From Lepidurus packardi (lineage: Eukaryota > Arthropoda > Branchiopoda > Notostraca > Triopsidae): a stretch of 64,000 nt of DNA. The translations under genes and the position numbers were made by a program. The DNA lies in the NCBI GenBank assembly GCA_023053545.1, contig JAKZAN010000004.1, positions 4,340,001-4,404,000 on the forward strand, written 5' to 3'. Positions 11,901-25,965 of the stretch are shown one piece after another. The notes under the pieces are model-generated. The model was not told where the DNA came from. It saw only the letters and a list, made by a program, of their open reading frames with translations, and searched no databases. Each line of letters begins with the position of its first letter. Within the stretch, counting starts at the first letter, position 1.

Positions 11901-12993
11901 GGGCAACGAGAGCTCGTTCTTCAAGTCCATCCCGGACGCATTCTGGTGGGCCGTGGTAACCATGACAACCGTGGGCTATGGTGACATGACGTACGAAGTA
12001 CTTGCTTGTTCTTTGACCATTATACATAATTTAAGCCAAGCGGGGCATTCCCACTCCCCATAAAAAAAGAAAGAAAATAAATTACACGCAGCCCTGATAA
12101 TTTCTTCCTGCATCGTTTTTCTATTTTGATAAGTATTCCGTATCCCCATACAACATAAATATTTTGTAAAAAAAAAAAAGCAAGATCGACACATCACGGC
12201 CTGCCTCGAAACTGTATCTTCATTTTCTTCTACGCTTTTGTCTGCCTTCGGACCCAAGAGTTCTGTTTTCCTGCATGGCTTGCGCTTGTGGACGAACCTT
12301 TCTGAGAAGCTCGTCAACCCCTCCCCCTCCGTAAAAGCATGGAACGTCGCCACATGTTCAATTTTTTCCGCCTCCTTTTCGAATTCCTATTATATATATA
12401 TATAAAAAAAAATAATCGACCACTACCTTCCTAGGTGATGTTTGCGAAGGGTCGAAAGTCCTAATTGTGGGTTTACTTTTTTTCATGGGTGACACAATTT
12501 ATAGGCCAGTGGGAGTATGGGGCAAAATTGTGGGTTCTTTATGTGCCATTGCCGGTGTCCTTACAATTGCTCTTCCTGTCCCCGTTATCGTGTCCAATTT
12601 CAATTACTTCTACCACCGGGAAACGGATCAAGAGGAGATGCAGTCTCAAAACTTTAATCATGTCACGAGTTGTCCCTATTTACCTGGGACTTTAGGTGAG
12701 TTTCCAGTTTCTTTTTTTTAGATGACATGATTTTTTAAGATCGTGTGTGTGTATGTATTTTTAAAAAGTAGGTCCTTTTTCTATTTCAAATCGATTATTT
12801 TTTTAATTCCTGGTTCTTTCCAGGTCAAATGGGCAAAAAGCGGGATTCGTTATCAGAATCCTGTTCCGATATCATGGAGCTCGAAGAGGGCATCTTGGGC
12901 ACGCATTTGTCCTCAAAGAAGCACAATTGCAACCCTAATAGGCATAACAATAACATTAACATGAACGCCTACACGTTGGAAACGGACGTCTGA
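5945..12993 (+). CDS. Sh: Shaker-type (Kv1) voltage-gated potassium channel subunit
   Basis: This is a pore-forming subunit of a tetrameric delayed/A-type K+ channel in the plasma membrane of excitable cells. Exons: 5,945-6,071; 6,157-6,422; 8,816-9,459; one of two pore exons (9,835-9,964 or 11,861-11,990); 12,505-12,695; 12,824-12,993. All joins keep frame. The T1 tetramerisation domain ([15 protein letters not shown] onward) spans the first two exons. S1-S4 and the start of S5 lie in the third, with the voltage sensor [19 protein letters not shown]. The pore exons carry TVGYGDM. The next exon holds S6, with the PVP bend in [15 protein letters not shown]. The last exon is a short tail ending in LETDV, a class I PDZ ligand. 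With the candidate exon at 3,624 the protein would be 595 residues, close to Drosophila Shaker. The first listed exon begins mid-codon, so an upstream coding exon must exist. Confidence 0.97.
9835..9964 (+). CDS. Sh: Shaker alternative pore exon A (Arg version)
   Basis: A 130-bp exon covering the rest of S5, the turret, pore helix and selectivity filter. It enters in phase 1 (ATA G|GT) and leaves in phase 2 (ATG AG|). It encodes a turret reading [10 protein letters not shown] and the filter TVGYGDM. When joined to the S6 exon, which starts with G, the split codon becomes AGG, giving GYGDMR-PVG. The acceptor (tttttcacag) and donor (gttagc) are acceptable. It has the same length and phases as exon B, so including both would shift the frame, and the two must be mutually exclusive. 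Confidence 0.93.
10468..10852. mobile_element. PIF/Harbinger-like MITE in the intron between the pore exons
   Basis: A 385-bp element bounded by perfect 16-bp terminal inverted repeats (GGGTGCGTTCCAATTG at 10,468-10,483 and its complement at 10,837-10,852). It is flanked by a 3-bp duplication TTG (10,465-10,467 and 10,853-10,855). Subterminal copies of AACTCGGGTT and its complement recur inside. There is no transposase ORF, so it is non-autonomous. A 3-bp target duplication with GGG-starting ends fits PIF/Harbinger. Other superfamilies are less likely because no 8-bp or TA duplication is seen. The perfect ends suggest a fairly young insertion. Confidence 0.85.
11861..11990 (+). CDS. Sh: Shaker alternative pore exon B (Thr version)
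   Basis: A second 130-bp pore exon about 1.9 kb downstream of exon A with identical phases. It encodes [20 protein letters not shown] in S5/turret and the same TVGYGDM filter. It ends ATG AC|, so joining to the S6 exon gives ACG and GYGDMT-PVG, as in Drosophila Shaker. Its turret contains N-E-S, a sequon absent from exon A. At the protein level A and B differ at I/V in S5, T/N and M/S in the turret, and R/T after the filter, while third-codon positions differ widely. The pair is therefore an old duplication under protein-level constraint. Confidence 0.94.
12391..12404. repeat. (TA)n microsatellite
   Basis: Seven TA units followed by an A run, in the intron before the Shaker S6 exon. Confidence 0.8.
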
Positions 12994-13504
12994 CAGAGGG
13001 TACATTAGCACGAAGAATAGTAAAGTGATGCAGGCGTTTTTCTTTTTAGTTTTTGCTTAACTACACATTGGCTTAACAATCAAAAGTTTGTAAGGTCTCG
13101 AAATTTTCCAATCAGATAAGGCAGTTCAGGTTGTAGTACTATTCCGAATATACTGTCCAAGAAAGTAAAGCTAATGAGGGACATAACGTCAAGCTAGAAT
13201 AAGATGAGTTACTTTGTTACAATTTTCTTTTCTTTTTTCCAATAAGGGACGAGTATGCTTTAAAGTTGATGAAAGGGAAGAGGAAAGGAAAGATCCAATC
13301 CAATCCCAAACTGCATCATTTCGCTTTCTCTAGATCTAAATAGTGTGCTTAGAGTATTAATTTTTTCTCTGTCTTATGGTGCAGGAGAACGCTTGGCTAC
13401 ACTTGCTTGGCGAGGAAACTTTCCGACAACTTTCATAAACTTCCGAACGCTTTTTCACGCTAAAAAGATAGACAGCGATTCAATTTACGTCTATCTTCCC
13501 AATT

Positions 13505-13904
13505 TTGTCTGCCGAAAACCACTACGCCCAGCCAAAAAAGAGGATAAAAAAGAAAGCCCACCTTAACGCCGCCATCGTCTCAGGAAAATTTAAATCACAC
13601 AACTTGAAAAACAAACGGCGCTGCATTTCCAAACTGCAGCTTTCCGCAGAACAGCAATTCAGCGGGTGGACGTTGTACCCTAGGCCGCGTGTTTCGTCAC
13701 AAAGAAAGTTATGAACTGAAAAGGCGTACGATATCGTTGGGTTCATACCAGACGATTCAAAAGAAAAAACACAAAAAAGGAAAGATAAAAGGATTCCCCG
13801 AGGAGTTCGGGTCTGGCAAGCCCCCGAACGGGAACGGACTTTTGACGATTCCTAAATTGGTGGATGCCAAAATGCTCAAGGAACGTAAAAAGAGACAGGA
13901 TTAG
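13505..13904 (+). other. Coding-like stretch 3' of Shaker, unrecognised
   Basis: Two overlapping open frames (13,505-13,714 and 13,689-13,904) lie between the Shaker stop and its probable poly(A) signals. The second ends in a GC-rich, low-bias stretch, LLTIPKLVDAKMLKERKKRQD with upstream EEFGSGKPPNGNG, that looks like real protein. Neither frame begins with ATG. An acceptor at tttccgcag (before 13,649) and a weaker one before 13,701 would both continue in frame from the phase-1 donor at 12,695, so an alternative Shaker C-terminus is possible. It may equally be 3' UTR with chance open frames. Confidence 0.22.
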
Positions 13905-14022
13905 GCCTTACTTAACGAACTTGCCATGTGAATCTCACGCCGTCTCAAAAACATCACTTGATTGATATATAGAGTTCGATGGAACCCTTTCTGTCATATT
14001 AGAAACTCCCTCTCCCCCAAAA

Positions 14023-14036
14023 AATAAAATAATAAA
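14023..14036 (+). terminator. Probable Shaker poly(A) signals
   Basis: Two AATAAA hexamers (14,023-14,028 and 14,031-14,036) lie 1.03 kb after the Shaker stop codon. They are the first clustered canonical signals noted downstream, so they are the likely 3' end of the transcript. A longer 3' UTR cannot be excluded. Confidence 0.45.
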
Positions 14037-17000
14037 CTTGACAAATCCGGGGCCGGAATTTTACGAAACTGAGAAGCAAGAAAAGATGGAGACGCAAGTG
14101 CAAACAACAAATCGGAAGGAAAACCGCTGATGAGCAAGAAAAAAATTGTGCAAAAATGATTGCAATGTGATATTCAAAACTTTTTGATCGGGAAAAAAAA
14201 AAAAAAAAACTACCTGGGGAAAACTTGAAACCTTTCTCGATTGGACTCGTTATTTGTTGACTTGAGAAAAAAAATTCTCACGAGGTAGGAAGAAGCAATA
14301 TCGTTTGAACGCCTTATCGCATATTTCCCCGCCCCAGTTTTCGAATTCAAAAATTCTGTCCCTCTATCCCTAAACGAAGGAAACTCCCTGCTTTTTTGAA
14401 AACAACGCGCCTGCCCAGCCAATGCAAACAATTTTTTTCTTCCAAGTGTTCTCAATCCTGAGTCTTCGCTGCCACCCATTCATTTTTACTAACTCAAAAA
14501 AATCTGATTTCTCTTCATTTGTGATACAACCTGCAAACATATCTTTCGTCATCTGTGTCCCGAACATTCTTTTTCTGATTAAAAAAGTTCATTCAGATCG
14601 GTTTCTTGATATTCGAGATAACCATTTTCGCTTTTTTAAAGAAACTTGGTTTGCACTTGTCGCTTTGGTTGATTCCCTGAATTCATATCATAATTTTGCC
14701 TTGTTCACACGCATCAAGATCCCCTTGAGAGCTAATAACACCCTCTCTTGATCAAATTTTCCTTTAAAAACACAAAAAACAGCTGCCATTGCGAATCCTT
14801 TTGCATTTTTGCGTCCGTCCGTCCTTTTTGTCACCAAAAGAATGTGAAAATGTTAAGAAAAGAAGAAAGAGATATGTTAAAAGTCGTGTCACAGTTTTTA
14901 CTTTGACCGGAAAACGGCTGAATCTTTGGTAACATTTAACGTCAAGGCAAACAAAAACATCTTAATCCCATCCGTCATATTTTTCCCCCAGCGACATCTA
15001 CTAGTCGCTCCTCAAAGTTAAAACTCCATCCTTTAAAAAATATTCTGGTTGCTTCACACTTTTCCCAGAATTTTTAAATTTTATGCTTCGGGCCTTCAAT
15101 TCATTCTCATTGTTGATCGTTTTTCGGTGCCTTAACAATTGTTCAACCTTTTTATCCATTCAAAACACTTCTTCTGGTTTGTTTTGCTGCCCTTCAAAAC
15201 TTTTTCGTCCATCCAGAAGTCTCAAGTGCCAGCCAAGCCAAAAGGAAAAAGCAAAACCACCAAACTGAGTTTTGACGTTATGCTCATTATTGCTTCTTTC
15301 GTCTATCAACAACACATGCGCCGCCCATTTTTTAGTCAATTTTGTTTGCTGCTTTGGGAACCTGTATTACTACCTTATTACCCCCATACTAACCCCCTAC
15401 GCAGGCTCCTCCATAAAAAAGACCTTCGTAACGGAAATTGGGAATCTACTTCAAGTCGTATAAGCAAAGGACGCACACAGGCGGTGGATTTTTTAGTGAA
15501 ATTGGTGGGTCAGTGATTTGTGCCATCTCTTAGCGGAACTTGTAGATATTGCAAAAAAATCGCCCCGGTTGTAATTCATTTTGATCAGCAAAAAAAAAAA
15601 AAGAAAACGCAAAGACATTTCAACGAATTCCTTTAAAGAAAAAAAGGCCCCAAACGCCATGTCCATCGTCCTTTTAGAGTTATGTCTGGCCTTGACCTCG
15701 CTTCCTGGATCTTTGCAGCAATCTTTGAATGACTATAGAAACTCTTATAGACCCCCTCCCCCCGCCTCTTAAACCCTCCTTGTCTATTCTGCTCCCTCCT
15801 CCCTCTATCGCTCGCTCTCTCTTCTCTCTAAACTACGCTCTAGTCAAGTCAATTGAATCTTGACGGTTCTCATCGATGAATAGTGGTCGACGAGGCAGGA
15901 CACCTGTAGAAATAAAAAAAAAAAACTTTCGGTCAAGAAAGAATAACTCGACTCGTATATACATAAAAAACTCCTAAGCTTTTTGCGAATTGCGACCTTT
16001 AACTAAGGTGAAGTCTCTAGTCGAGTCGATGATCCCATTTGCTAGCCTAATAACTCTTTTCGTGATTCCTTGTCGATCGCCTCTAAAAAAATTACGAAAG
16101 ATTTCCCCCCCATAGAGAATCTTTTGAAAGCTAGTCCTTGTACAGATGATAAATACTGTACATAGTCCATTTTTTATTATACTAGTCTTCATAACAATGC
16201 GCCCGCAAAAAAGTCTTGTCCCTTTTTTAATCCTTTTTCAAAACCCCCTCCTGCCCTCGTCTTTTTTTTCCCCCTTTTAGTCTGTGGGATTCCAAAAGAA
16301 GGATCAGCCTCTGCGAGTTCCTCCCACCCCCACCGCCATGAAATAAAAGCATGTTGCTATAGACTAATAAAAAAAGACACAATTTTTCATTCTTTTTTGT
16401 CTTGGAGCAGCGTCCGCGCAAAAGTAAAAAGGGCAAATGTAATTTCCGATTCTTTGGCCCCCCAAAATAATTGCGATTTGTAGTGGGTGATTACAACGTT
16501 ACAAGTTTTAAAAAGTCGCCACGAGTCCATTTCGTTTCTGGGGTTCTTTAACGGAGTGTGATTGATATGCCGAGTGATTTCACAAGTTATTTTTCACTAC
16601 TTTTTTTTTTACTTTTAGGCCACACTTGCTTCAATTTGTTATGCCACTCCCGAAAAAAGAAAAGATTTGAAAAAAATCAAGTCTTCAAAACTCGAAATGC
16701 TTTTATGTTATGTTTTTTTCCCTCACCACAGAAGCGGAAACTTTAACCTAATTGCGCATGCGCAGAACATTTACCTCCCTTTAACAAAAATATCCTTGGG
16801 TCAATTTGAAACATTTTACTTCTTTTTCGGATTGGATTTCAACCCCGCCCATCACTCCCACTGTTCAATTCTTTTATTACCGCCCTTTCCATCGCCCCCT
16901 TCGAAACTCTCTACTGTTTGCCTTTTCCTCTTGACGAAAACAACTGTTACTCTTCCAATTTGTTCAGCTAAGAGCTGTGTCGAACATCCGACTAATAATG

Positions 17001-17956
17001 TTGCAATAAATCGAAGTTTTCAGGAACCGAAAACAAATCCTGTAGCTTTTAGACCAGCACCAAAAGACCTATTTTTTAACATTGGCTTTCTTCGAATGTG
17101 GAACCGTTAAAGCTCGGTAAAACAAGTACGTATTAAAATGCCATGACTCGAATCATAACCCTGGGTTCGCGATTTGACATCCATTGGGTTTCTTTCCAGC
17201 CTTAGTCCTAGAACTATTTTTTAAAAAAATATGAATTTTTCAAATATTTTCGCTCATTTAAATCATTGAAGAGTCCAATTTAGACGGCCGAAACGCCGGA
17301 CGCCATAAAATGAAGAAGAGAAGACTTTGGTTTCTAGAAAATGCAAGAATTGACTTCCTAATGGATATTACTTTAGATTTCTTTTATTTATATCGCAGAA
17401 CGAAAACTGTACAGGAAATAAATTTATATAAAAATGAACTCCGATTTTTGCTGAGTTTTATAGTAAAGTGCAAATAAATTGTTATATTTAATATCCTTTA
17501 TTGATTTCATTATATGAACGGTTGTTTTTTCAGAATGGACGAAATAACCTCGCCAGCATTTTTTATTCCTTTGTTTCAATGTATAGTATTTACCTTTTGT
17601 AGGAGACACGCGTCTTCTCCACGTGTTTTAACTAAAGAAAGTTTGAGTGGAAATTGATTCCTTTTGTCTTGAGTTTAGAAATTAATTAACGTAAAAAACT
17701 AATTAGTATAACCAACCGGTAATTGATAGTTACCGTTATATCCACATTTCATTTTCCAAGACTTTCCCAGTTTTTGCACCATCGCATAAGTCATGCCATT
17801 AAACTATTGGCCACGCCTTCAATGCGCCCAATTCAGAAACTAATATCATTGGTAGATGGCGTACGCTTCGCATTGTGCCCTGTTTACATATTGGAAAAAT
17901 AATAACAACAATGCGTTAGCCACTTGACAGTTATTTCCTGTTATTCAGATTCAAAA
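14037..17956. other. Spacer between Shaker and APC4
   Basis: AT-rich DNA with many poly(A)/poly(T) runs and no recognisable gene. A perfect GCGCATGCGC core (NRF1-type site) is at about 16,757. Inverted CCAAT motifs (ATTGG) occur within the last 200 bp, near 17,800-17,900, and probably belong to the APC4 promoter. Open frames here are low-complexity and match nothing. Confidence 0.55.
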
Positions 17957-20769
17957 ATGTCTGCTTCTTGCATCATGAGACAAATCGAGGAAAAGCATGT
18001 GCTAGGAACGGCTGAAGTGCAGATTATGGTCTGGTCTTCTAGGATTGACTTGGTGGCCTTGGCCAACCTAAACGGTATGGCAAACCATTGTCATACTCCT
18101 ATTCGCTGTAGTATAATACAAAACTCAAACTTATTTAGGAGAAATAACGTTGCACCGCTTATCCTGGCAAAAAGTATGGACCAAGCCCAGCCCTGCTGAA
18201 GGAGTCAAAGTAATAGCCATGGCTTGGAGACCTGATGGTAATATTCTCGCTGCAGCTTATTCCAACGGCCAAGTTTCGCTGCTCGACATCGAATCCAGTG
18301 AAGTCATACACCAATTCCAGCAAGAAGAACAAGTCACCTGCTTAACCTGGGAGCAACGGCCCAGCTCGCTGCCCTTGGAAGACCATTTACATTACAAAGT
18401 ATAGTACAAATCCTTCATGTTGCCTCGGTAACAGTACATGTTCCTAGAGACTAATTACATTTGATTTATTTACTTATAGGATGAATCAAACAAGTTTTTG
18501 CCTAAACTTCCCCCGCTTTCCAAAGGTTACGGCACTGGTCCCGCGACGATAAAGCAAGACAATTACTCGGAGGACCCCAAACATCTTAAATCCCAATCCG
18601 AGCTGAATCTCTTGGTTCTGGGCACGAAAAACGGTCATGTCCATGCCTATGCCTACGGAATTTTTCCCACGTGTCACATTCATCTGGCGGACCACATCTT
18701 TTCACCCGAAGAAGAGAAGGTGGAATCGATTCTCGACGTCGCTTTCAGCCAAGATTTGGGCTACATGTCCTGCATTGCCGATATGGGGAGTCACGCTATC
18801 GTAGTCAACCTGGAAATTCCGCTCTTGAGTTGCCGCGCGCGAGAAATTCAAACTTTAGCTAGCAAGTATGGCCAACTTCAAGGTTTGCTAGATTATCTGG
18901 ACAAGACCATGCAAGCGTTACAAGAAGCTTGGGAAAGCGTGCTTCTCGAATTGGACTCTAAGTTGTCCATCTATGCGAAATCCATTCCGTCTACCAGTTC
19001 AGTGGCGGCCGAGTTTTTGGAGCTTTTGCTGTTTGGAACGCCCACTTTGGGGCTGGAAAAGTTCCTGGTCCATGACCTGACTGACAAGGGACTAAAACGC
19101 TTGGGCCATGCCATTGAGCTCAGCTATACGATCCTGCAGAAACTGATGCTTAAACACCTCTCCAACGTAGGTCAAGCTATCCATTTCCACATCTCGGATT
19201 TACACGGTTTATCCTTACGGGAGGATCGGTTTGGACTCGTTGGGCTCCAAGAAAAGCCCACAGAGATGGCTCTCAAGTTTGGGGGCACTTTCTTGGCCAA
19301 AGCCGTGGAAATGCAGCAGGTCATCGACTCTTCCATGAAATACTTCAAAACCTTTTTTCGCTGGCTCTACGTAACCATCCTCAAACTCATGGAGGAGACT
19401 GTCCCTGCTGAATTGGCTAAAATGACCCAACAAGACTTACGCTTCATCGCCGAGTTCCTTAAGGAAAATTTCGGCAGCACTAGCAAAGCCGATGTACCAG
19501 CAGAAGGGTGTTCTAGCATCGAGGAGAATTCTGACGCGGAGTTTCGCCTCGAGCGAGTTGGACAATACCTCAAAGACCAAGATCTGACCATCGTTTGTGC
19601 TCCACAAGAAGAAGTTGGTACGCAGAAGACACCTTCTTGGACCCAATTTCTGCATGAGAATCCAGATTTACTGGCCACCAGCGTCGTGTTTGGGCATAAT
19701 CCACGCAAATCCTTAGTTCAAGAGTACAAAAGCTTGAAATTAGCCGTGGAGGGCATTTTCGACATAATTCCGGGCACGTTGGGCAAGTCAGCGCTGCTGC
19801 AGTCCAAACTTGCCTTGAGACTGACCCTCCCCACCCTCCACCCCAATGTGCCCAGCCCATCGGTGCATTTTTCGCATGCCTTACTGTCAGAGGATCGGGG
19901 AATCATTTTCGTATGCAAAAACGGCGACAAAGAACTCTTTTTGCTCGAAACAACTTCGATTCGTGGCAACAAGGGAGTGAACAAAATGGGGATACTCTAC
20001 TTTGGACCGTTTAAGCAAGCTTCGCCAAGTTTGTCGAATACACAGAGGTATCAGGTACTCGACGTCCAGTTTTACACCCCTGAGATCATCTCCGTGCTGC
20101 TCAAAGATTCGACTGGAGAGAAAGAAAGTGTGTATGTCCAATTAGCAGTCAAAACGGCGCGGAATTGTATTGCAGCTCTTCCTCCACAATACGTGCAGAC
20201 TTCAGCCCAGTTCTCCAATCTGATTTCACCTATACCTGCCCCAATTTTGCCTACTTTTGCTTGTATAGCAACCGATGCTTCCTTGCTCCTTGAGGTGGGC
20301 AGTTACCGGATTTTAGAGTTGTTCCCAGCTTCGCAGTTTGCCGTGAATGGAAGCAGAAAAGTGGCAGCCATCTTGTCTGCTAACCGCCGTAAAGTTCGGT
20401 TGTATGAAATGGAAGTGGAAGAAGATGATGAGATGACGGAGGATTCAGCCTTAGGAGCGAGAGAAAGTGATCAAAGTGGGGTTAACTTGGAGGAAGATAC
20501 GAACGACAACCAAACGGGGAACGAGTCCGTCTTATATGGTGAGTCGGGGAATAATTAACTAACGAATTAATTAACGGACAGCAAAGCAATGGCAGCTTTT
20601 AATGTTTTGTGTGCTTTCTCAGCGCTAACTGAAGTCTGATTTTGCCATTTCAGAACGTAGAGAAGCTTCGGATGATGAGAGTCCTCAACAAGATACACAG
20701 GGAAGCAGTCCGGAAGACAACGATAAAGAAAATAGTACCGAGAATGTGGAAATGACGCCATTAATGTGA
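17957..20769 (+). CDS. ANAPC4: Anaphase-promoting complex subunit 4
   Basis: A scaffold subunit of the APC/C ubiquitin ligase, which marks cyclins and securin for destruction in mitosis. Four exons join in frame: 17,957-18,074; 18,139-18,398; 18,480-20,538; 20,654-20,769, giving about 850 residues (the vertebrate protein is about 800). Exons 1-2 hold the N-terminal WD40-like part (VWSSRIDLVALANLNGEITLHRL, VIAMAWRPDGNILAAAYSNG). A long helical APC4 domain follows (ARAREIQTLASKYGQL, TLGLEKFLVHDLTDKGLKRL). A second set of blade-like segments comes next, then an acidic tail (EVEEDDEMTEDS). The ATG is the first in frame, within a short first exon. It lies in tandem with RTN4IP1, 469 bp upstream of its start. 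The family call is confident from the collinear motifs. Confidence 0.93.
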
Positions 20770-21238
20770 TTGGTGGGCTTTTGGGGTAAGAAAGACCCTC
20801 TGGCTTAAGGACCCATTTCACGTTGTTGTTTGTTTGTCATGCGAAAGGTCGTCAATGAGAGACAATATATGGAATAACTGGACCAACCTGTATGCACTAA
20901 ATATGTTGAACTCGAGTCAAAGGCCATTGGTAATGTTCCCCTGGATTTCACTTTAATTTTTTAGAAGTTCCAGTTACAAGTTATCAGTATTGAGCGATTC
21001 TGTTCAATTGACTCTTCTCTCACGTGCAGACAGATTTTCAATTTGCGCGGGAAAGGCATATCAAGTGTTGAAGTCTACACATAGAGGGTAGTAGAGGCTT
21101 GTTTGTTTACAATTGGCACGTTTTTAGCTTGTGTAATCATAGTGTTTCGACGTATTGTTAGATAATTTGATCAAGGTGTCCCGTATTTCCATTCTCCATA
21201 CACGGCTTCTGCTCTTTTTTCTTTTTAGTGAGAAGAAA

Positions 21239-22989
21239 ATGTCCACAAGGACTGTCAGTTTGCATTTATGGCGTTTATTAGACAGACGTAGACATGTTAA
21301 CTTGAAAAGCTGTCACTTGAGATCATTCACAAGCGTCACTCTGCACAGCTCAGCAGCAAACGAAGGTTTAAAGGCGGAATGCAAGACACAACTCCCGACC
21401 ACAATGAATGCCTTGCAAATCCATGACTTTGGGGGAATTGAAAGCCTCATTATGAGCCAGACCCGAGTCCCACCTCTTGTAAATCCTAACGATGTCCTGG
21501 TCAAAGTGAAAGCAGCCTCCCTAAATCCTCTCGATCTTGCTATGACAGGTAAAAGTTTGCCTACAATCCTTACGTACGCATCCCTTGTCTCGTACAAGCT
21601 CTTAAAAAAGTATCCAAAGTTTAGTTATTATTTTTGTCTATTAAATTTTAGAGGGGTATGGCCAAACGACGATCAAGATGTTGAAGAAATTACGACAAGA
21701 CACACGAGATGCGGATTCCGAGCTTCCGCTAACGTTGGGGAGAGATTTCTCAGGTCAGGTGGCTGCAGTGGGGCGAGCTGTAGCACAGTTCAAAGTAGGC
21801 GATGAAGTATATGGCGTAGTTTCACCTCATCGACCAGGGTCCCATGCCGAATACGTTCTAGCTTCTGCGGACGTTGTCTTGCCCAAACCTCAGAATCTCA
21901 CGCACACCGAAGCTGCAGCCATCCCTTACGCTGGCTTAACGGCCTGGTCCGCGCTCAAGATTACTGGCGAATTGTGCACCTTTCCCCAAAAAATTAAACA
22001 AGTTTTAGTCTTGGGAGGTTCAGGCGGTGTTGGCACTATTGCTGTCCAGCTCCTCAAAGCTTGGCGTCATCAAGTGTGTACTTCTTGCGGCCCCGATTCC
22101 ATTCTGCTCTGCACCGAATTGGGAGCCGATGGAGTTGTGGACTACACTGCAGTCGATGCCGAAGAACAACTCCAAATATTTGCCGGAGACGGGTAAAAAA
22201 AAGCCTCTTCCACGCCGTATGATTATATCTTTAGTAATCCATAATTTCTAATCCCATGTTTTTTCACCTTTAACTATCCTTCATAAATTCGCTAGTCTAT
22301 TTCTAATGACATGGTTGGCGACGCTGCTTTATAACACGACTACCTTCACCCTCAGATTTATTAAATTTCTACAGAACTACTTCATAATTTGGGTTCCCTT
22401 CCTCATTTTTTTCCCCGATAAATATACTTTTTGGAACTTTTGATATTTATGAGTTGTGCTTTTAGATGATCAGCTGAATAACAAAAATAGATGATTCTGC
22501 TGGTTAACAAAAACAGATCTTTGTCTTTTTCTTAGGTTTGATGTCATTTTGGATTTGACAGGCCAGAGTGATATCAGTCGTCTGTCTTTACTCAAGTCCT
22601 GGTCTAATGCCAAGTACGTCACACTTTCTTCACCTTTGCTGAACGACGTAGACAAGCACGGACTCTTTGGTATCGGCAGCAGCCTCACTACGTTATTGAC
22701 AAGCAATGTGAGGGCGTTAAGCCAAGGGAAAACCTTTCGTTGGGGGTTTTACGTGCCTTCTGCCACGGGTTTCCAAGAACTGGACATTTTTGCCAATGAA
22801 GGCAAGGTAAGTTTAGCATCCAAAATACTTCATAGCGTTTCCAATTTTGGGTGCCAAGTCTAAAAATGCTCCTGAAACTAGGTGCGACCAGTCATATCAC
22901 ACGTATACCCCTTTGATCAAGCCCGTGACGCTTACTTGCGTGCCAACGAAGGTCACGTGCAAGGTAAACTAGTTTTGTCCTTCGAGTGA
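21239..22989 (+). CDS. RTN4IP1: Mitochondrial NAD(P)H oxidoreductase, reticulon-4-interacting protein 1 homolog
   Basis: A medium-chain (quinone-oxidoreductase-like) zinc-independent NAD(P)H reductase of mitochondria. In animals it is linked to coenzyme Q synthesis and to binding of reticulon 4. Exons: 21,239-21,548; 21,652-22,192; 22,536-22,806; 22,882-22,989, giving 409 residues (human 396). A basic, Arg-rich N-terminus of about 40 residues is a likely mitochondrial presequence. The GroES-like fold includes NDVLVKVKAASLNPLD and GRDFSGQVAAVG. The nucleotide-binding Gly motif is VLVLGGSGGVGTIAVQLL, near residue 225. The C-terminus ends GHVQGKLVLSFE. The upstream open frame has no ATG before 21,239, which fixes the start. 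It faces FAM76 tail to tail. Confidence 0.93.
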
Positions 22990-23046
22990 CATTTTGTCAA
23001 CTGGTTAAGCATTCAAAGGCATCAAGGACGTAACAACATTGGGAAA

Positions 23047-23052
23047 AATAAA
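23047..23052 (+). terminator. Poly(A) signal of RTN4IP1
   Basis: A canonical AATAAA 57 bp after the RTN4IP1 stop, with T-rich sequence downstream. It implies a 3' UTR of roughly 80 nt. Confidence 0.6.
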
Positions 23053-23480
23053 TGTGAGTTCAATAGCATTTGTCATTCTTTTATCAAGTTCACACCGTTT
23101 TATTGACAAGTCTCATATAAGCCCGTGTTCGCTTCATCAGTCATACTAGCGTCAACCTTATTACACTGTAACTGTGAAGTACGGGAGTTTATCAATAATA
23201 TAAGAGTAGTAACGATCATGATTTTTTGTTTTTTAAAAAAAGACTTCATTTTGAGACCTTGAGACTACGTAGAAAAGCCTGGTAAATTTTGTCTCCAGAG
23301 AAAATTGTTTTCATAAGTCCTCATAAGCTAACCCAATAACTCCTCAGCTTAAAAAATTGGGGTATAGAGAGGTAATTATAGTAAATTAGACGTCATTAGT
23401 TTACCTACACATAATTTAACACTCAGTCAGATTGACAAAGTCTTTAGCTCTTTCGCGTTGTCGTCTGTAAATAAGAAAGC

Positions 23481-25965
<2,485 letters not shown>

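Noticed and set aside
16667-17110. 147-codon plus-strand frame upstream of APC4
   Set aside because: Low-complexity Phe/Pro/Leu-rich translation with no splice context or homology. Composition matches the AT/CT-rich spacer.
21155-21238. Upstream in-frame extension of RTN4IP1
   Set aside because: The extension has only a TTG at its start and no ATG before 21,239. The ATG at 21,239 gives a normal mitochondrial presequence and the expected length.
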